Positions 39,183-42,108 of a DNA stretch of 42,108 nt are shown here, one piece after another. The notes below the pieces were generated by a model that was not told the origin of the DNA, searched no databases, and saw only the letters and a list, made by a program, of their open reading frames with translations. Made by a program: the position numbers and the translations under genes. How positions within the stretch are numbered: the first letter of the stretch is position 1; every line of letters begins with the position of its first letter. The stretch comes from Halalkalicoccus subterraneus (lineage in GTDB: Archaea > Halobacteriota > Halobacteria > Halobacteriales > Halalkalicoccaceae): assembly GCF_003697815.1 (NCBI RefSeq), contig NZ_RDQG01000031.1:1-42108 (forward strand), read 5' to 3'.

Positions 39183-40709
39183 ATGAGCACGGCCACTGAG
39201 AGTGGCGAGAACGGATTTCTCACGTTCTACCGCGAGTACGCCCACACCGGTCTCCACACCATCACCGCGACTGCCCTGACCGCCTTCGGGCTATTGACGT
39301 TCGTCCACAGAGGGTTCGTGGTGCTGGCGATCGCCGTCTACGTCATCCCCCCGGTCTACCTCTACCTGACCCGCAACGGGGAGGCCCCGAAACCGGTCGA
39401 CGGGGACGGCGAGACGCAACCGACGGATGCCTCGGATCGACCGGCCACGAGCGAGCCAGTGGATGGCGAAATCGACGACGACGACCCCGCGGCGAGCGTG
39501 AGCGACGGCGACCGGCGGCCGGATCGGGAGGAACCGGCGACCACGGGTTCGACCACCGACACGGGATCGGGCCGTCGGAACGAGGGGGCTCCCGAAACGG
39601 CATCCGGGGCCGCCACCAACTCGGGCGACGGTGACGACATCGCGGGATCGGGCGGATCGGAGCCCGCGGACGTTCGTGGCGAGCGAAGCGAACCCGCCCC
39701 CGCGGCCGGAACCGCACACGAATCCGAATCGAACTCGGCGCCGTCGAACCCCGATACGAGCGGGGTGAGCGACGCGGACGACGGGAGCGCGGCCGACGAC
39801 GCCCTCGGTCTCGACGGCGAGGACCGGGAAGACGGGTCCGAACCGGCCGAGTGGGTCGAGGCCGACGGGCCGACCGAGGAAGCGCTGTTGGACACCACGG
39901 CGGTCGGCGAGAGCGCCTACGCGGCCGGGGAGGGCGGCGTTTTGCTCGCGCGTGCTCCGGGAGAGGAGTGGGAACTCGCCCTCGAAAGCGGTCCGGCCGC
40001 AGAATCAACGATCCTCCGCGGGGTCGACGCCACGGACGAAGGCGAGGCGGTCTGGGTCGCCGGCGACGGCGGCGTCCTCGGGCGCTACGACCCCGCGGCG
40101 GGTCGTCATACCGACCACTCGGCGCCCGAGGGGATCACCGACAACTGGGCGGATCTCGCGGTCGCCGGAACGGCCGGCGAGGAACGACTCGCGCTGGTCA
40201 ACGGCTCGGGGCAGGTCCTGGTGGGCGAGTACGAGGGGAGCGAGGTCGCGTGGGACGACCCGGTCAAGCCGGGCAGCGGCTCCTCGATGAGCACGATCAC
40301 CTTCCTCGACGAGTCGCTCGGCTACTGCTGTGATACCAATGCGGGCGTCTATCGGATCGAGGGAAGCGAGTTCGAACGGGTCGGAATCGAGAACACGAGC
40401 GGGTTCGGCGCGCTCGCAGCGACGGCGGACGCCGTCGTCGTCGCGGGCGACGACGGTACGGTCCAGCGATTCGACGGGAGCGTCTGGACGCCGGTCCGCG
40501 TCGACGAGGACCCGCTTTCGGGGCTCGCGGTCGGCGCCGGCGGCGCGGAGTGGCTCGCGGTCGGCGCCGGCGGCGCGGTCTTCGAGAACCGAGACGGCGA
40601 CTGGGAGGCGGTCGACTCGCCGACCGACGCCGACCTGTTTGCGGTCGCCAGTGGCAAACGCTCGGTGGCCGTCGGCGAGGACGGGACGCTGCTCGAACGC
40701 GCTCGTTAG
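39183..40709 (+). CDS. membrane-anchored protein with acidic linker and beta-propeller-like domain
   Basis: A 508-residue protein in three parts. Residues about 18-60 hold two hydrophobic segments (TATALTAFGLLTFVHRGFVV and LAIAVYVIPPVYLYL). Residues about 65-225 are a low-complexity linker of Asp, Glu, Ser, Gly, Pro and Thr. Residues about 230-508 repeat the pattern of propeller blades (AAGEGGVLLARAPGEEWELA, VWVAGDGGVLGRYDPAAG, VVVAGDDGTVQRFDGSVW, VAVGEDGTLLERAR), similar in style to YCF48/photosystem-assembly-type propellers. Two blades share a recent in-frame 30-bp repeat (40522-40578). Probably an extracellular or membrane-surface scaffold. Function unknown. Confidence 0.8.
   Translation: MSTATESGENGFLTFYREYAHTGLHTITATALTAFGLLTFVHRGFVVLAIAVYVIPPVYLYLTRNGEAPKPVDGDGETQPTDASDRPATSEPVDGEIDDDDPAASVSDGDRRPDREEPATTGSTTDTGSGRRNEGAPETASGAATNSGDGDDIAGSGGSEPADVRGERSEPAPAAGTAHESESNSAPSNPDTSGVSDADDGSAADDALGLDGEDREDGSEPAEWVEADGPTEEALLDTTAVGESAYAAGEGGVLLARAPGEEWELALESGPAAESTILRGVDATDEGEAVWVAGDGGVLGRYDPAAGRHTDHSAPEGITDNWADLAVAGTAGEERLALVNGSGQVLVGEYEGSEVAWDDPVKPGSGSSMSTITFLDESLGYCCDTNAGVYRIEGSEFERVGIENTSGFGALAATADAVVVAGDDGTVQRFDGSVWTPVRVDEDPLSGLAVGAGGAEWLAVGAGGAVFENRDGDWEAVDSPTDADLFAVASGKRSVAVGEDGTLLERAR
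40522..40578 (+). repeat. tandem 30-bp repeat within the beta-propeller gene
   Basis: A 27-base block (40522-40548, beginning ggctcgcggtcggcg) is repeated exactly at 40552-40578, a period of 30 bp. It encodes LAVGAGGA twice with a three-residue gap. Exact identity, including third positions, means a recent duplication or slippage event. Confidence 0.85.
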
Positions 40710-40901
40710 CGGCCGCTGGTGACGTTCGTGCTGTTGCACTCGGGACACTGCGTGAGCCGCCCGAGTTTCGGTACCTCCACTCTAGCCCACTTCCCACCCC
40801 CGAGACGGCGCTAAAGCCGCAGTTCAGACACCACGAGTCGGATCGTGAACTCGCGATATCCTGTCGTACGATATATCCTGTCGTACGATACCGGATCGCA
40901 T
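40706..40901 (-). pseudogene. frameshifted small CxxC zinc-finger protein gene downstream of ychF
   Basis: On the reverse strand, 15 bp after the ychF stop, an ATG at 40899-40901 starts MRSGIVRQDI and then leaves frame. One CxxC knuckle (SDSWCLNCGFSAV, Cys codons around 40830-40819) lies in a second frame and another (KLGRLTQCPECNSTNVTSGR, ending in TAA at 40706) in a third. Removing one copy of the 17-bp tandem duplication (40856-40889) brings the ATG into frame with the first knuckle. Adding one G to the G5 run at about 40797-40801 brings both knuckles into one frame. The restored product would be 59 residues, the size of haloarchaeal small zinc-finger proteins. It overlaps the end of the convergent gene by 3-4 bp. 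Confidence 0.6.
40856..40889. repeat. perfect 17-bp tandem duplication
   Basis: The block atatcctgtcgtacgat occurs twice with no bases between (40856-40872 and 40873-40889). Its length is not a multiple of three, so it shifts the reading frame of the small zinc-finger ORF. The unit contains the 8-bp palindrome tcgtacga. Confidence 0.9.
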
Positions 40902-40916
40902 AGTCGTTGGGTCGAC

Positions 40917-42107
40917 TCAGTTCGTCGAAACGATCTCGATGACGTCGCGGTGGTCGAGTTCGTGGCCCGCGCCGACCTGGCGGTTGGACCGGCAGTCGAT
41001 CCCGTGGAGTAGCCCCTCGCCGATGTCCGAGTGCAGGAAATACGCGAAGTCCTCGGTGGTCGACCCCTCGGGCAGGACGAAACAGTCCCGCATGAACTTC
41101 CCGTCCTCGGGTTCGCCGTTCGCCGAACCGGGGAAGACGGCGATCGCGTCCAGTTCCTCGAACAGAGCGGTCTCCAGAGCTCGCTGGACGCCCGTCCCGT
41201 CGAACTCGCGGACGAACTCCCCGATCCGGGTGAGCCCCGCCTCCTGGTCGTCCGAGAGCTCCGATACGATCTCGAAGTCGCCGTCGCCGGGCCGGTAGTC
41301 GATCGCGCCCTGCTCGTCGGCGCGCTTGAGCGCCTTCTCGGCGTGGGCGCTCGCGGGAACGATCGTCAGGTGCTCGTAGTCGGGATCGCTCGTGATCGCC
41401 TCGTAGTTCGCCTGCGCTTCGGGAGTATCCATCTTGTTCGCGGCGATCACCATCGGCTTCGTTTCCGTACGGATCTCACGGGCAAGCGCCGCACGCTCGT
41501 CGGAATCCCACTCGGCGGGCTCGAAGCCGAGGTCGAGTCGGAGGATCAGACGTTTGATCTCGTCCTTGGTGATCCCGAAGGCGCTCATCTGTTCGGCGAG
41601 CTCGACCTCGATGTCTGCCTCCTCGCCCGTGTACCGGTTCGAGAACTTCTCGATGCCCTTCTCGAGGATCTCGAGGTACCACATGTCGAGTTCGGTCTCC
41701 AGGAAGTCGATGTCGTCGCGGGGGTCGTGGCCCTCGGTGAGCTCGCCCTCGGCGTCAGTCGTTCCCGAGAAATCGACGACGTGAACGAGCACGTCCGTCT
41801 CGTTGAGATCGGTCAGGAACTGGTTTCCGAGCCCGTTGCCCTCGTGTGCACCGGGGATCAGCCCCGCGACGTCGACGAGTTTCGTGGGGACGAACCGGGT
41901 TCCCTCGCGGCAGAAGCCCGTCTCGGGGGTACACGCGTGGTCGAACTCGGGGGCGGCACACTCGACGCGGACGTACGCCTCGCCCACGCTGGGGTCGATG
42001 GTGGTAAAGGGGTACGCGCCCTCGGGAACGTCGTTCATCGTCGCGGCGTTGAAGAAGGTCGACTTGCCAACCGAGGGCTTGCCGACGAGACCGATCCGGT
42101 AGCTCAT
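40917..42107 (-). CDS. ychF: YchF/Obg-type translation-associated GTPase/ATPase
   Basis: A 396-residue P-loop NTPase of the YchF/Obg group. G1 is GLVGKPSVGKSTFFNA (residues about 6-21); the switch region includes YPFTTIDPSVGEAYV; G3 is LVDVAGLIPGAHEGNGLG; G4 is VIAANKMDTPEA. A helical insertion follows G3, and the C-terminal TGS domain ends with GEGLLHGIDCRSNRQVGAGH and a final EIVSTN. YchF proteins bind ribosomes and often prefer ATP. The ATG at 42105-42107 lies at the window edge; the full coding sequence is present. The broken zinc-finger ORF follows 15 bp downstream. Confidence 0.95.
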   Translation of the reverse strand: MSYRIGLVGKPSVGKSTFFNAATMNDVPEGAYPFTTIDPSVGEAYVRVECAAPEFDHACTPETGFCREGTRFVPTKLVDVAGLIPGAHEGNGLGNQFLTDLNETDVLVHVVDFSGTTDAEGELTEGHDPRDDIDFLETELDMWYLEILEKGIEKFSNRYTGEEADIEVELAEQMSAFGITKDEIKRLILRLDLGFEPAEWDSDERAALAREIRTETKPMVIAANKMDTPEAQANYEAITSDPDYEHLTIVPASAHAEKALKRADEQGAIDYRPGDGDFEIVSELSDDQEAGLTRIGEFVREFDGTGVQRALETALFEELDAIAVFPGSANGEPEDGKFMRDCFVLPEGSTTEDFAYFLHSDIGEGLLHGIDCRSNRQVGAGHELDHRDVIEIVSTN

Positions 42108-42108
42108 T

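Noticed and set aside
40899-40901. Calling the ATG-started 25-codon frame here as a gene by itself
   Set aside because: The frame ends before either zinc knuckle; better explained as the N-terminus of a frameshifted gene.
1-42108. CRISPR array, insertion sequence, prophage or integrase
   Set aside because: No regularly spaced repeats, no transposase or integrase motifs, and no block of phage-like genes were seen on either strand.

Overview
The window is a GC-rich (roughly 65% by eye), densely coded stretch of a haloarchaeal chromosome (class Halobacteria). The evidence is the strongly acidic proteome, TATA boxes about 25-30 bp ahead of many start codons with almost no leader, and families found mainly or only in halophilic archaea: DUF7124, DUF6149, DUF5778, the LWR-salt protein, bacterioopsin-activator-type HTH proteins and HFX_2341-type regulators. 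Archaeal information genes agree with this (aIF-5A, deoxyhypusine synthase, archaeal DnaG, a YchF-type GTPase). The genus cannot be fixed from the sequence. Nothing looks like a prophage, insertion sequence, CRISPR array, rRNA or intact tRNA; the region reads as core chromosome with a few accessory insertions.

Layout. 1-5359: end of a DUF7124 gene, an aldo/keto reductase, a small AT-rich membrane protein, an FAD oxidoreductase, DUF6149, homoserine kinase and a Gfo/Idh/MocA oxidoreductase. 5484-7483: a 10-TM metal exporter behind a perfect 14-bp palindrome, then a BAT-type regulator. 7649-11191: deoxyhypusine synthase, a Nif3-like protein, an overlooked small basic ORF, agmatinase and aIF-5A, which together form the archaeal 5A-modification route. 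11236-15594: aminotransferase, GNAT, ABC1/UbiB kinase, Hsp20 and a GIDE-domain membrane protein. 15671-19034: two moeA paralogues separated by a run of six hairpins. 19014-24252: HAD phosphatase, LWR-salt protein, PCD, and a heme/siroheme operon (ahbAB fusion, precorrin-2 dehydrogenase, hemA), DUF5778 and a cold-shock protein.

24345-27485: two convergent cis-prenyltransferase homologues, one lacking the catalytic motif, next to a DUF92 (phytyl-phosphate-kinase-like) membrane protein, forming a possible polyprenyl-phosphate cluster. 27493-33267: dnaG, small proteins, a CARF-like regulator, DUF1405, an aminotransferase and pdxS. 33605-37899: a PNPOx-like protein, a purine phosphoribosyltransferase, nadE, an internally duplicated 239-aa protein and an SDR. 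37906-42107: membrane protein, CBS protein, a membrane-anchored acidic-linker/beta-propeller protein, a frameshifted small zinc-finger gene and ychF.

The observations most worth following are the broken zinc-finger gene behind ychF (a 17-bp tandem duplication plus a 1-base shift), the catalytic/non-catalytic cis-prenyltransferase pair, the clustered deoxyhypusine module, the hairpin array between the moeA genes, the palindromic operator of the metal exporter and the 37-aa arginine-rich ORF with a near-perfect Shine-Dalgarno.
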